Shown in pieces: positions 1-10,386 of a stretch of 58,362 nucleotides of DNA. The stretch is from Dissophora ornata. Its lineage: Eukaryota; Mortierellomycota; Mortierellomycetes; Mortierellales; Mortierellaceae. Numbering within the stretch: the stretch's first letter is position 1; each line of letters opens with the position of its first letter. Position numbers and translations under genes: made by a program. The stretch is taken from positions 84,147 to 142,508 of the forward strand of contig MU616564.1 in the NCBI GenBank assembly GCA_025201705.1, read 5' to 3'. The notes under the pieces are model-generated. The model saw only the letters and a program-made list of their open reading frames with translations. It was not told the DNA's origin and searched no databases.

Positions 1-59
<59 letters not shown>

Positions 60-93
60 GCAGCAGCAGCAGCAGCAGCAACAGCAACAACAG
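1..93 (+). repeat. CAA/CAG microsatellite encoding polyglutamine
   Basis: 31 consecutive CAA or CAG codons, starting as alternating CAA-CAG and ending as nearly pure CAG. It lies in frame in the SAP-domain protein and runs off the window edge. Confidence 0.95.
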
Positions 94-1569
94 CATCCTC
101 CACTGCGGCTGCAAATGCAGCAGCAACAGCAGCAACCACAACACCAACTACTACAGGGGCAGTTACACGATCAGCAGCAGCAGCATAGACTCTACCAGCT
201 ACAGCAACAGCAGCATCTTCAGCTTCAGCTAGAGCTCGCCAGTCGGACACAGTTGCCACAGAGTCCAGCACCAGCAGGGTTTTCCAATTCCCCGATCCAG
301 CAACAATTTCCGCATCACCTTCATGGAATGAGTCAGTTCCCGAGTGGCCACTCGCCAGCCCAGTCACCGCTCTCCCCCGGTAACTGTACCGGAGATGACT
401 ATTTCTCATCTAGGCAGGCTACTACGGGCCCTGCTTCTTCACCAGGAGGCTCCTCTAAGATAAAATCTAGACCAAGGCCGTCAATAGCTGGGTCTAGAGT
501 TTCACAAGGCGGTATCAAGGCGCTCTTTGGACCGAACTCGTCGAAGGGCAACCGTGCTTCCCTGGATCTTAAATCGGAAACATCCCTTAATCTGCCGCCA
601 CAGCAGGGACTAACCGCAACACTAATAGCTGCCAACCAACCGTCCAACAGTATTCCGTCACCTCCTGTGCGGAAAAAGAAACCTGCTAAAGCCATCTCAG
701 CTGAAATACCCATTTTGACTCCTGCTGAGCTGAATGCGGCACGAGATGCTGCTGCTAATGGCACACAACATGGACCGGGTCTACCAGGATTCGCGATTGC
801 TGATCCAGTTCCAGTACTCACGTTGGCGGAACGAAGAGCTGCAGCTGCAGCTGCAGGAATGCAGAGACGAAGATCAGCGTCAGAGTCGTCAACTTTATCT
901 CAAAAACCGGGACTTGGCCCGACCATTCCAGCATCTTTGATTCCTCCAAACCTTGGTCTTGATTCTAAGGCGCAGCAGTTTGTTTTGCCGCCAAACGTAA
1001 CTCCTGGAAGCGAGAGTGCACCCTTGGCCAGTCCGTCAATCCTATCCACTTCAGCCTCCTCGCCGGCGCCTATCCAGATTGGAAGGATCACTCCCCGTCA
1101 CTCCTCATCACAGGCGCGTACAGAGGAACAACAACGGCAGCTGGATGCAGCCATGGAGCGCGTTGATTTCGATGATGTGACAGTGGCGGAGCTGAAAGAG
1201 ATGCTGCGCCAGCGAGGAAAGCATGGCGGAGGCAAGAAGGCGGATCTGATCAAGCGACTCCAATCTGAAATCGAGATTATCCGTGCCAACCGCCAGTCAG
1301 TGGCCCGTGCTGGCGCGGGCGCCATCCCGGCGCCACTGGCTTCACCCACACATTCTCTATATAAAACCCTTGGAGGCATGCATATCGGTTCGCCACCAGT
1401 GCACAACAATATTGCAGGAACAGGACCTTCCAATTTGCGATATGCACTTTATAATACCATCCCGCTCGAGCCAGGGGCAGGAGCATCACCGGTGTCGTTG
1501 ACAGGAGCGGGTATGACCCTGGGAGAAACATCTGCGAGTACAGTTCCGGGTGCAGGACTAGGAACATGA
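1..1569 (+). CDS. Polyglutamine SAP-domain protein, 5'-truncated by window edge
   Basis: The reading frame is open from base 1, so the protein begins outside the window; the first in-frame ATG here is at 115. The first 31 codons seen are uninterrupted glutamine (CAA/CAG), followed by a Q/H-rich stretch and a long low-complexity Ser/Pro/Ala-rich region. Near the C terminus (bases about 1162-1300) is a SAP-type helix-turn-helix (key pattern VAELKEMLRQRGK, then KKADLIKRL). SAP domains bind AT-rich or scaffold DNA in chromatin and RNA-processing proteins, so a nuclear DNA-associated role is likely. A conserved-looking segment with LTPAELNAARDAA and LTLAERRAAAAA repeats the L-T-x-A-E pattern twice. 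No catalytic domain is visible. Identity beyond a SAP protein is not claimed. It stops at TGA 1567-1569. Confidence 0.75.
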
Positions 1570-4486
1570 GAGACGACAGTTCTTCGTAGCCTAAACAATA
1601 GTTGGAATACATGTGCTTGACTTGCCTGCCAATTTAACGACGATGATGTATGTGTGTGCACAGGTGTGGATGTTCGGGTTTTTTCTTCGCTTCTTCGAGG
1701 CCCAGACCCTCGTCACCATCGCTGCACGATCGAGATGATGAGACGGCCGAGAACAGATCGCCTCAAGAATGAGCGAGATAAGTCATTGTACATCCTATCC
1801 TCAACTCTTGAGACCCCGCAGTCTTTGCAACTTTTATTTCGCATTCGCATTCGCTCTCCTCCAGTCTAGTCAACACCTCTCATTCTCTCATTTGGCTGTC
1901 GTGGCCTCTTTTCCTCGGAGCTTTTGGACTCCATATCGTTCCGAGCAATACAATTTGGCTCTGAATGTGCCGAAATTATACGTCAGGACGCTATTTTTGC
2001 CAAACATATGTTGAGCGCCATAAGTGAGAGACGCAGGTGTAGAACTGGAACAAGAGGGAATACAACATACATGGCTCCCGGATACACCATACCACAGCTT
2101 GACCTCAGAAGCACTAGAAGTCGGGTAGTAGGCAAAAATAAAATATTTCGTGTTTGGAAGCATTATCAACGTCTGTCGTTTTGGCGTTATTTCATCTCTG
2201 GGCCTTTAATATCTCTACCACTGTTGTGCAGAGGGCAGATAGGAGGGATCTGCACAATTTTGTCATAGAGTCACAAATCTTCTTACACCTTGAAATCATG
2301 CTTGCAGGTACTGAGAGGAGGATGCAACTTGCAGGAGCGGGCTACTTCAAAACTCTCCCTGGCACAGGTATCCGCTGTAATTGCGGTAATTGCAAACAAA
2401 CTCTGAGCCTTGATTGCTTTATTGAACATCTAATGTATAGAAACGACATTTGCTTTATTATTTTCATAATCTCAAGGCGCCGCTTCAAACTGCTTTCCTT
2501 GAGTCAGCAACCCCTTTTCCCCCGTCCAGTATCTCTCTTTCCATATCGCGGAAACCATCAAAGGAAATCCAGTTCAAAGCCCCGGGAAGTCTGCGCTCAG
2601 CTCCAAGAAGAGTGGCCTTCATTGAGTTTGGCAGCTTAAAATCTCTTACCCGCCCTGTCCAGGAGCGATGTCCAGATCCTTTTGCGACATTTGGAAAAGT
2701 CTGGCAAAGTCGTGGGCATCTGACTGGCAATCCAAGTATGTCAAGCAGTTCTAGTAGGAATGGAACTCATGTATGTGAAGGCTCACCATATTCGGCCGCT
2801 CCATGTTCAAGTCTACGAGCGTGGGACCATGATTGTGCACGTTCACACTCAACATCGCAGAACTTGTCGGTTAGACTTTTGTTGTGTAGGTCCGCATTTT
2901 CACGCTACAACCAAGACCCAAAAATCCCTGCCACGCTGATTGAATCTGATTTATTGACGGTATGATCTCTGTTCCACTTTTGAGTAGCAGGGTTTGTCAG
3001 GGCTACTCTTAACTTCAAAGGTACTGCGTTCGCTTGATTGTCTTGATTCAAAGTATGATAGGTGGGACTTGGGATAGCCTCAAGATGATACCATGATTGA
3101 CGGTACCGATGCCCACAAGAACGCGTTATATTAACCAGCTCTCTGTCATCTCCATGAAATTGGGGGGACATATGGCCCACCCGCAATTCGACCGGACCCT
3201 TGCTTGGTATTTAGGGACGCCTTGTAAGCAATTGCTATTCTCTCTATCACTAATGCCCTTACTCTCATTCTATTATGCTTTCCAGGGTTGCGTATCAAAC
3301 GCCGTATTATCTTTACTTCATAGCATTGCCTTCTCAGGTATCTGGAATGCTTTCTCAAGCCAGGTTAATAAGTTGCTTGGGTCTTTTCAAATCGTAGAAT
3401 CAGTACTTTGTGCCATATTTCAGAAATGGACGGAAAGGCCGATGGACTTGACATTCTGGCCAATGTTTTGTTGAAAAGTACAGGGCTGGCACATTGGGGG
3501 ATTCCCTGGAAGACACATACCTGCCCGGCCGCATGCTCAGAAGCCGTTATTTTTTTACCAATTCTTCTGTTTTACAGATCGTGTAAGTTATGACCAATGT
3601 TGACTAAGCTCGGGGGTGAAGATCGTTACAAGAACCTTGGTTAGGAGTGTCTACATGGCGTTGAAACAGAAATCAGGTTGACAAAAAGAATATGACAGTG
3701 TGAGAGAAATAGATATAGATTTTCATAGGAAAATGGAGTTCTTTAATGGATCTACCGTTTTACGATCAACTACGTTCAAAAGAACTAATCCCAGATAGCA
3801 TTCAAGGCTAATAGTCCAACTGCCAATATTGCCCTCGAACATCATATTCATGCGAGTGCAACGTTTAATTACGGACTAATACTCCAGGGATCGCTGCCTG
3901 AACTTGCTAAAGATTGAGAGCGGTCACTGACGTTCACTCAAGGAATAGTATTGTTCGAAGTGATAGCGCAAACAAGGACAATGTCATGAAAGTGGAAAAG
4001 CGGAAAGGAGGTGATTAAAATAGGACGAAAGAGAGTGAGGAGCCACACCCCCTCAATAAATCCTCGGCTAGGCAACTGTACGCTTCCCTGATCTCAAATT
4101 GCCAATGTGGTCTACCTATTCGACATCGGATAACGATTGCCGAGGCCATCGACGAAAACACAAGGAGGCGACTATTGTTACCTTCTCCGTTCTTGTTTTC
4201 GATGTTTTCCTACCTGTTCGCATGCCGGGGGTCTGCAGTGGCTCCACAGTCAACACATCCTGTCCGTCTACAAAAGCGACCGTGGATAGGAGATAACTAT
4301 CATCGAGCACTTCCAGTTCGCAGCGGTCCTCATCAAAGTATCCAACATCGCTTTATTCATATCCGCCTCTTGCACACTCCGCCTCGCTACACTGCCAGAC
4401 TTCACCGTATTCTCTACTCTGCTGTAAATTGGAGCAGCGCTCATTACTTGTGCACAATAAACCAACTCTTGCTTCAATCCTACACT
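1570..4486. other. Intergenic, no firm gene; isolated zinc-finger-like fragment
   Basis: This 2.9-kb stretch has only short frames with stops. Two bits look like old coding sequence. At 2326-2640 there is a Cys-rich fragment (pattern C-N-C-G-N-C then F-I-E-H) followed in another frame by a Lys/Ser-rich stretch. At about 3223-3287 a sequence like an intron (GTAAGC, CACTAAT, TTTCCAG) has no usable flanking frame. Neither can be joined into a gene. Confidence 0.4.
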
Positions 4487-6647
4487 ATGGCGTCCCCAGT
4501 CAAACACTTGAGTATGGCTTAATGTCATTTGCAAGGCCATGTTGTGCGACCTTAATTCACTTCACCGCTGTCACCACTAACGTGCACAGGAATTAATGTA
4601 CACCTAGGACGATGGCGCATCACCAAAGCCCTTCTACTCCCTCTGCTCTTTCTCCTCTTGCTGACGATCATGAATGGCAGTACGTTTGTCGCAGCAGATG
4701 ACGCGGACGTTGATGACGATGACAGCTTCCCAGATCCCACCGATATTGAGGATGATCCTTTAGCAACAACGCTCGCTGCTCCTAGCAGTTTCGTCCCTCT
4801 TTCTGATCCTGTCCAGACCACAGCTGCTGCACTCGCGCCTTCCCCTCCTCCCACCCCTGTCCCTACCTCGGTCCCGTCTTCTACGCCAGCTCCAGCTGCT
4901 CCCTCAGAAATCCCCAAGCCTTTGTCTACAACCCTGCCGGGAATTCTTAAGCCTGGCACTCCTAGTGCAGATTGTGCTGTAATTGCAGACCTCTACAAGG
5001 CGACAGGTCCTTGGCGATTTGTTCCCGACACTGTTAACTGTTGTAATGCTGAATACCCCAACTCTGCAGGGATCAAGTGTAACACCAACGGTCAAATCAT
5101 TTACATATACTTAGCTGGTAAGGGTATAATAGCTAGACCTCGTTACATCGATAGCCTATTGCACATAGTGAGGTCCTGCATATGCTAAGATGGCTATTCA
5201 TTTGGGTAATTCACCGTTCCAGGTCAAGGGCTTACTGGACCTCTGCCAGAGAGTCTTGGTAGTCTTGCAGGGTAAGTCTGCTCCAGCCAAGAGGAAGTAG
5301 TGGTGTAATAAATCGAGTCTAACTCTCCGTGCCAATACAGTCTCCAGTACTTGTTGCTTTACTATAACGGCCTCTCGGGGACTATTCCGTCCAGCCTGGG
5401 CAACCTTCCGTTGGTACTCCTTGGTCAGTCTTCCTGATTATTGCGACTATCGTTGTCAACGCAGTATCATGTCCTTGATTCTCTCTGTAGAGTAGCGCCG
5501 ACACTGACATCTGAATCCAGATCTTAGCCACAACCGACTCTCTGGCAGCCTACCATCCTCAGCAGCCGGGTGGGTTAACATGGGCACACTTAATCTGCAG
5601 CAAAACGCGCTCACAGGCCCACTCCCAAACTGGCTCACGACTTTACCCAACCTGCACTCATTGGCTCTTGGACAAAACCTTTTCAATACCGAGGATGCAC
5701 CAAACGCCTTCACATTCAATCTTGAACCGGTCGTAAGCGGCTCCAACACCTCATCATCTTCTGTTATCCCTCTCTCGGCCAATCCAGCCAACTATACGCC
5801 GCCCACATCAACGTTTCTGGAATCATTCACAAGACTTCCAAAACTGAAGCAACTTAAGATAGACTCGCTGGCTGTTTCGGGTGGATTTCCAGCATCCTGG
5901 CAACTGAAGATGGTCAACTTGACAAAACTGGATATTTCCAATAACTCGATGCAAGGTCCAATTCCCGGGTTCATTAATGGGTTCACAGGACTTAAGACGC
6001 TGCTTTTGGACAGAAATGAGTTTGGAGGACCGATCCCATCACTCGAGTTTTTGAGATCCCTTTCAGGTATGGTTGCTGTTGTGAACTTTATTATTATCGC
6101 CACAACAGACAATGATTTTTAACGAAATATCCTTGCACATGGGCGCGCCATTAGTCCTGGATCTGTCGTACAACCAGCTCTCGGGGCCTCTACCACCATG
6201 GGCTGCTGGCTTGAATCTGACCATCTTGAACCTGTCCAACAACCTACTGTCGGGGCCGCTCCCGATGGATAAAAATCATGCATGGCGGGCGTGTTCAGTA
6301 GCCAACAACTATTTTGTGTGCACCAAGGGTCCGGAGCAAGTGCTTAGTTCCAAATGGAAGAGCGATTGTCGAGCGCAGTGCTCCGACGAACAGCGAAATG
6401 TTCCTTCAGGTAATTGGAGGGTTCGCAATGACTACCACGGTCTGTGTGGTACAGGCATGTAAATTGCTGTCCCTGATATCACTCAAACGATGTTTACTTA
6501 GTTCGGCCGGCTGTGAACACGACGCTCCCTGGAATCCGCGTCCACCAGACTCATAATGGAGGTGGGATCCGGCCTTTGCCCAAGGGACTGACAGTAGGAT
6601 GGGCAACCCTTGGAGCTGTGATATGGCTCCTGTTGACTCGCCAATAA
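4487..6647 (+). CDS. Secreted or membrane-anchored leucine-rich-repeat protein, seven exons
   Basis: Exons 4487-4511, 4590-5117, 5223-5271, 5341-5423, 5521-6066, 6155-6409 and 6502-6647 join to 544 codons (543 aa). All introns are GT-AG. A basic N terminus is followed by a leucine-rich hydrophobic stretch (about residues 20-34, KALLLPLLFLLLL), a signal peptide or anchor. An acidic then Pro/Ala-rich linker leads to a Cys pair region and plant-type LRRs (LSGTIPSSLGNLP, LDLSHNRLSGSLP, LNLSNNLLSGPLP). After a Cys-containing cap comes a hydrophobic tail (VGWATLGAVIWLLL) with only four residues after it, so tail anchor or GPI-type signal are both possible. No kinase domain. The LxxLxLxxNxLSGxLP consensus is that of plant receptor-like proteins; extracellular recognition or wall function is inferred. 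The start is chosen because exon 1 gives the signal sequence in frame. Confidence 0.8.
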
Positions 6648-7524
6648 GTGCTTTCATGCGTTCTGAAGTTCTAGTCAAATGTGTCCACCCTCAAAGACCT
6701 CGAGCAGGTCTTCATAGTTTTTCATGTATCAACGAGCATAGCTTACAACAACTCAGTGAAACGATGTTTTATTTATTTTAAAATTTGTCTGTGTGATTTT
6801 TTTTCGCGTTCTATGCATGATTCACTGAAGTGAAGAGAGTAACGTTAGTAAACGTAATAGACCATTCACTTGAAAAGAAAACAAAACGATCATGTCGTTT
6901 TTCAATGTGTTTCAGATAGGAGCGAAAGATGTGCTTGTTTTGTTCCCCATGGAGACTAGGCGCCAACCTGGCTCTTGTCGGGTGAACTATGTAATCATCA
7001 GATGTACCAAAGAAAAATGAAGTCGAAGATAGGGGGTGTTATTACCTTATCAGTAGTTCGCCAGTTAGCAATGGGGCTAACTGGCCTGGTCTTGACGCTA
7101 TCAAGTTAGGGGTGGTGATTGATGAATACAATGGATGGATAGATGGATGAATAAAGGGATGGATATAAGAATGGATGAAGATGGGCCTAAGGGATGAGTG
7201 TGAAGGAAGGAGCTGAAGTAACTCTCCCGACCCAGAAACCAGATGGATTTTATAGTGCAACAAGGAATGTGGCTTGCTTTGTTTCTTTGTTTGAAAGTGG
7301 AAAATTAGGAAAGGACAATAATTGTGCAATTGGTGGCAAATCACGTGATATATCATTGTGACTATCATTGCGACCTGAAAAAAGGTAAACACCACAACAT
7401 ATCGACTGCTTGCTGCTCTTTGCATCCACCTCTCCAAACTCCATCTCTCTTAAACATTGGACAACTCTGCATACTCTTCCTTCATCATATACATCCACAT
7501 ATTCACATTTACAGATAACTCAAC
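6648..7524. other. Intergenic spacer with GATG-rich repeat
   Basis: No gene is seen. AT-rich sequence follows the LRR gene, then a GGAT/GATG-rich imperfect repeat at about 7122-7185, then a pyrimidine-rich leader (about 7400-7524) in front of RLP24. Confidence 0.6.
7122..7185. repeat. Imperfect GGAT/GATG tetranucleotide repeat
   Basis: Repeated GATGGAT, GATAGAT, GATGAAT units, degenerate, in the spacer between the LRR gene and RLP24. A similar short GATGGAT patch lies near 54220. Confidence 0.7.
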
Positions 7525-8391
7525 ATGCGTCTGGAAAAGTGCTACTTCTGCTCATCAACATGCTACCCAGGACATGGCACCATGTTTGTGCGCAACGACT
7601 CTAAGGTGCGCCTAACCCCTGGGTCCTATTCAACTTATTGTTATCAGTCACGCATACGTCTAGCAACCGACAATTGGAGCTGTGTTTGGACTTGTTGGTG
7701 ATGACACTTGTTGACAGTGTCAACTCACCGTAGCAGCCCCGCCTTCAACCTGAAGAGCAAAACTTAGTGGAGCTATGCTGGATGGTGCATGGCAGTAGCA
7801 TTCGGATATGTACCCCCAGGCTTCGCAAGTTCCACTGATCTGACCGATGACTTCTACTCTTGTGTGATTATAGACATTCCGCTTCTGCAGATCAAAATGC
7901 CATAAAAACTTCAAGATGAAGCGCAACCCTCGTAAGGTCCGCTGGACCAAGGCATTCCGCAAGGCTGCGGGCAAGGAAATGACGATCGTATGTGGTGGAT
8001 ATTTACTTATCTTGAGAAGCGTGTAGAAGGAGCCCGTGTGAGGGGTCGAATTGGTGCAGAAGACTAAGTGCACTTTTTCATATATATTTTCCCCCTGAAT
8101 TAGGACTCGACATTCCAATTCGAGAAGCGCCGAAACATCCCCGTCAGATACGACAGAGATCTCATGGCGACAACGATCAGGGCACTCAAGCGTTCGCAGG
8201 AGATCAAGGCCAAGCGCGAGCGTGTCTTCTACAAGAACAGGATGTCGGGCAACAAGCTCCGCCAAAAGACCGAGAACCAGGCTCTGGTCCAGAAGCACAT
8301 CCACCTCGTCGCCACACCAGCGATCAAGAACCTGGCCCAGGTCCAAAAAGTGGCACAGAAGAGCAAACTCATGGATGTCGACATGTCATAA
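7525..8391 (+). CDS. RLP24: Ribosome biogenesis protein RLP24 (RSL24D1), eL24-like
   Basis: Three exons, 7525-7605, 7874-7987 and 8104-8391, all joined in phase 0, give 160 aa. The N-terminal eL24-type zinc finger is intact: CYFC at residues 6-9 and CRSKC at 32-36, with [12 protein letters not shown] and [18 protein letters not shown] between and after. These match the nuclear pre-60S factor RLP24 (human RSL24D1) rather than ribosomal eL24, which lacks the extended basic C-terminal half. RLP24 sits where eL24 will later sit on pre-60S particles and is released by the AAA-ATPase Drg1/Afg2 in the cytoplasm. The C-terminal tail is Lys/Gln-rich and helical-looking, as in the family. The start is the only upstream ATG and gives the conserved MRLEKCYFC. 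Intron 1 is 268 nt with donor GTGCGC. Confidence 0.95.
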
Positions 8392-9334
8392 AGTGCATCA
8401 TACAGTCTCAACACCCATTTGTCTTTTTAATATCTACAACATCGGCATTCGTTTCATTGCAAGTAATAAATCATGAAAACAACACCGGTGTGCCAACGTG
8501 CTTTCAGCGCAACATGATTGTACAATAATAACGACAAGGCGGTGCCTATCGTTACACTGCGGGTTGAGGTCAAGACTTTTTTTTTGTAATAATTTAATTT
8601 GAATATGGACCTGAACACACGCACATGTTATAGTAAAAGGGCACGCATCAGGCTTTCATCCATTTTTACTGTTTTGACCATGTCCTTCGCAACAGAGAAA
8701 GAATAACATTGCAAGATGTGGCAGATTTATAGGGCTATGCGCCGGAACAGATCAAGATCTTGGGTCTTGATCCCGGCCAGAACATGTGTAGTTGGGGCGA
8801 GCACATTTCTACTCAGGGATAACTAGCCTAAAAGGGGTTGCAGTATTGCTGTGATCAATATATCCCAGTCATGGCGACGCTTGGAGAGCAATGTAGAGTG
8901 GCGCACGATACTTACAGCATGTCTTTTGAAGAGATGTTTAACAGGGGTTCCTGGGTTAATTAAAAAAGGATGCGTTCAAACAACCATTGCTCAATCGTGG
9001 AAACGCTCCTGTCGCTGAGATTTTCGAGATTCATGGGCAGACCACGCACGTAATGGGATACACTGAGCGTACCCACAATTTAGAGCTCTTAGAAAAAGGA
9101 TGCAAAGGGTGAATAAAAGACCCAACGATCGTATCCTGCTTATACACGCGCAGGTGAGTGGCCGTCATGGCTCCTCGAGCGTGGCCATTAGTGATGGCGA
9201 TCTTTCCAATTCCGTTTCTTCTGCGGTCTCTGGCGGGCTCCAGCCTGCAGTTCACAAAATACCAATTGTCTGCCTCTGTGGCCATCCCATAGGACTCCAG
9301 GGGCGTAGTTTCCGAGGTGTCATCATTTGGTTCG
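8392..9334. other. Intergenic, nothing recognised
   Basis: After the RLP24 3' end, AT-rich sequence with a T-run near 8578-8586. No frame shows protein-like composition until the 3' end of the cryptic minus-strand gene at 9335. Confidence 0.55.
8465..8470 (+). terminator. AATAAA polyadenylation signal after RLP24
   Basis: Canonical AATAAA about 74 nt after the RLP24 stop. Confidence 0.5.
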
Positions 9335-9991
9335 TTAGTATTGGCTCCTGCCGAACCATATTCTGCGCAACAGCACCTCATCCTCCACCCGGGCCACGAT
9401 TAGTAGGTATATCTCACGATCTGCCTTCTCTCAATTCACGTGTACATTCTCAGCATCACTTGATCTTGAGGTCGATAAATAATGTTGATCCTGATCACCC
9501 AGATACGCCACATTACATCAGACTCAAGGTGTGAAAGCAGCTGTTCCAGCGATGCCGTACAAGATGTGGGTGGAGCTCTATGTGTCGATGGATTCGAGAG
9601 ATGGGGTTTCTGACGGTTGACAATTTCCTTCAAGAAAAAATCCTCGAGTTTCTCGTATTGTGTCCGTGCTTCGTGAACACGCCTGCTCGTTGCAACAGGG
9701 GCATCTGTGTAGGACGACTAGAGAACTACGAGGCCTGAAATTTTGATAACCAGGAGTACACAGTGGCAATGATTAATCACCGTGCCTGAGCTACGATAAT
9801 AATGTGGGTCATTCATTTTAAGAGAAACTCCTCTTCCCAGAAAGTCAACAGCGATGAAGACGACCTGAGTCATCAAATTCAGGTGTGTTCCTGGCCTTGA
9901 TGAACTCCCAGAGGTTGCTAATGCTTTCTGTTGAAGGGACAGACAGCGCAGACGCGTTCGATGAGGACCCGCCATCAACGAGAGGATCATC
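9335..9991 (-). CDS. Cryptic spliced gene, unknown function, 5' end unresolved
   Basis: Three exon-like blocks on the minus strand join in phase: 9991-9865, 9704-9517 and 9382-9335 (363 nt, 120 residues plus stop). Supporting signals are AG acceptors at each block and a good branch-point-like TACTAAT about 20 nt before the last acceptor. The product is polar: a Ser-rich start with LWEFIKARNTPEF, then a coiled-coil-like stretch (RVHEARTQYEKLEDFFLKEI), then SLEQLLSHLES and a short basic C terminus. No known domain is recognised. No start codon could be joined upstream, so the 5' exon must lie between 9992 and the F-box gene, or the gene is broken. An alternative last exon using another frame of 9130-9380 is also open. 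The coding call rests on phase consistency and composition only. Confidence 0.4.
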
Positions 9992-10386
9992 CTATCCGCA
10001 GATGATGTAGAGATGGGATGCTCTGTGTACCGTGAAGAGATGAGATGGATGATTGAATGGAGAAGGGGAGCAGATGCTTGGAGTACCTGGGAAATATTAT
10101 TTGCTGGTTCGAAGGGTTGTGCGTCTGTGCCTTCCCACCTTACTTCGTTTCAATCATCATCCTCTTCACTCATCGCATTGCTTCATCTTCATCTTCCTCT
10201 GTCTTACGCCTCCTTACCCTCTCCTCCGTCATTGTGCCCGTCCGTTGCACGCACATTACCGACTCATCATCGCTTCTTCTCTCTCAGGTGCTCATCATCT
10301 TGCGCGCCAAACTCGTGCTAGCGCGCACCTGCCTGCATCCCAGTCCAACATACACCTAAACAGAGACCAGTCGACAGATCTGCATC
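9992..10386. other. Pyrimidine-rich promoter and leader of the F-box gene
   Basis: Strongly C/T-rich on the plus strand from about 10120 to 10290, as is usual for fungal leaders. It may also hold the missing 5' exon of the minus-strand cryptic gene, but no convincing ATG with a donor was found. Confidence 0.5.

Noticed and set aside
9100..9534. 144-codon plus-strand frame
   Set aside because: Antisense to the cryptic spliced gene blocks and without start context or domain.
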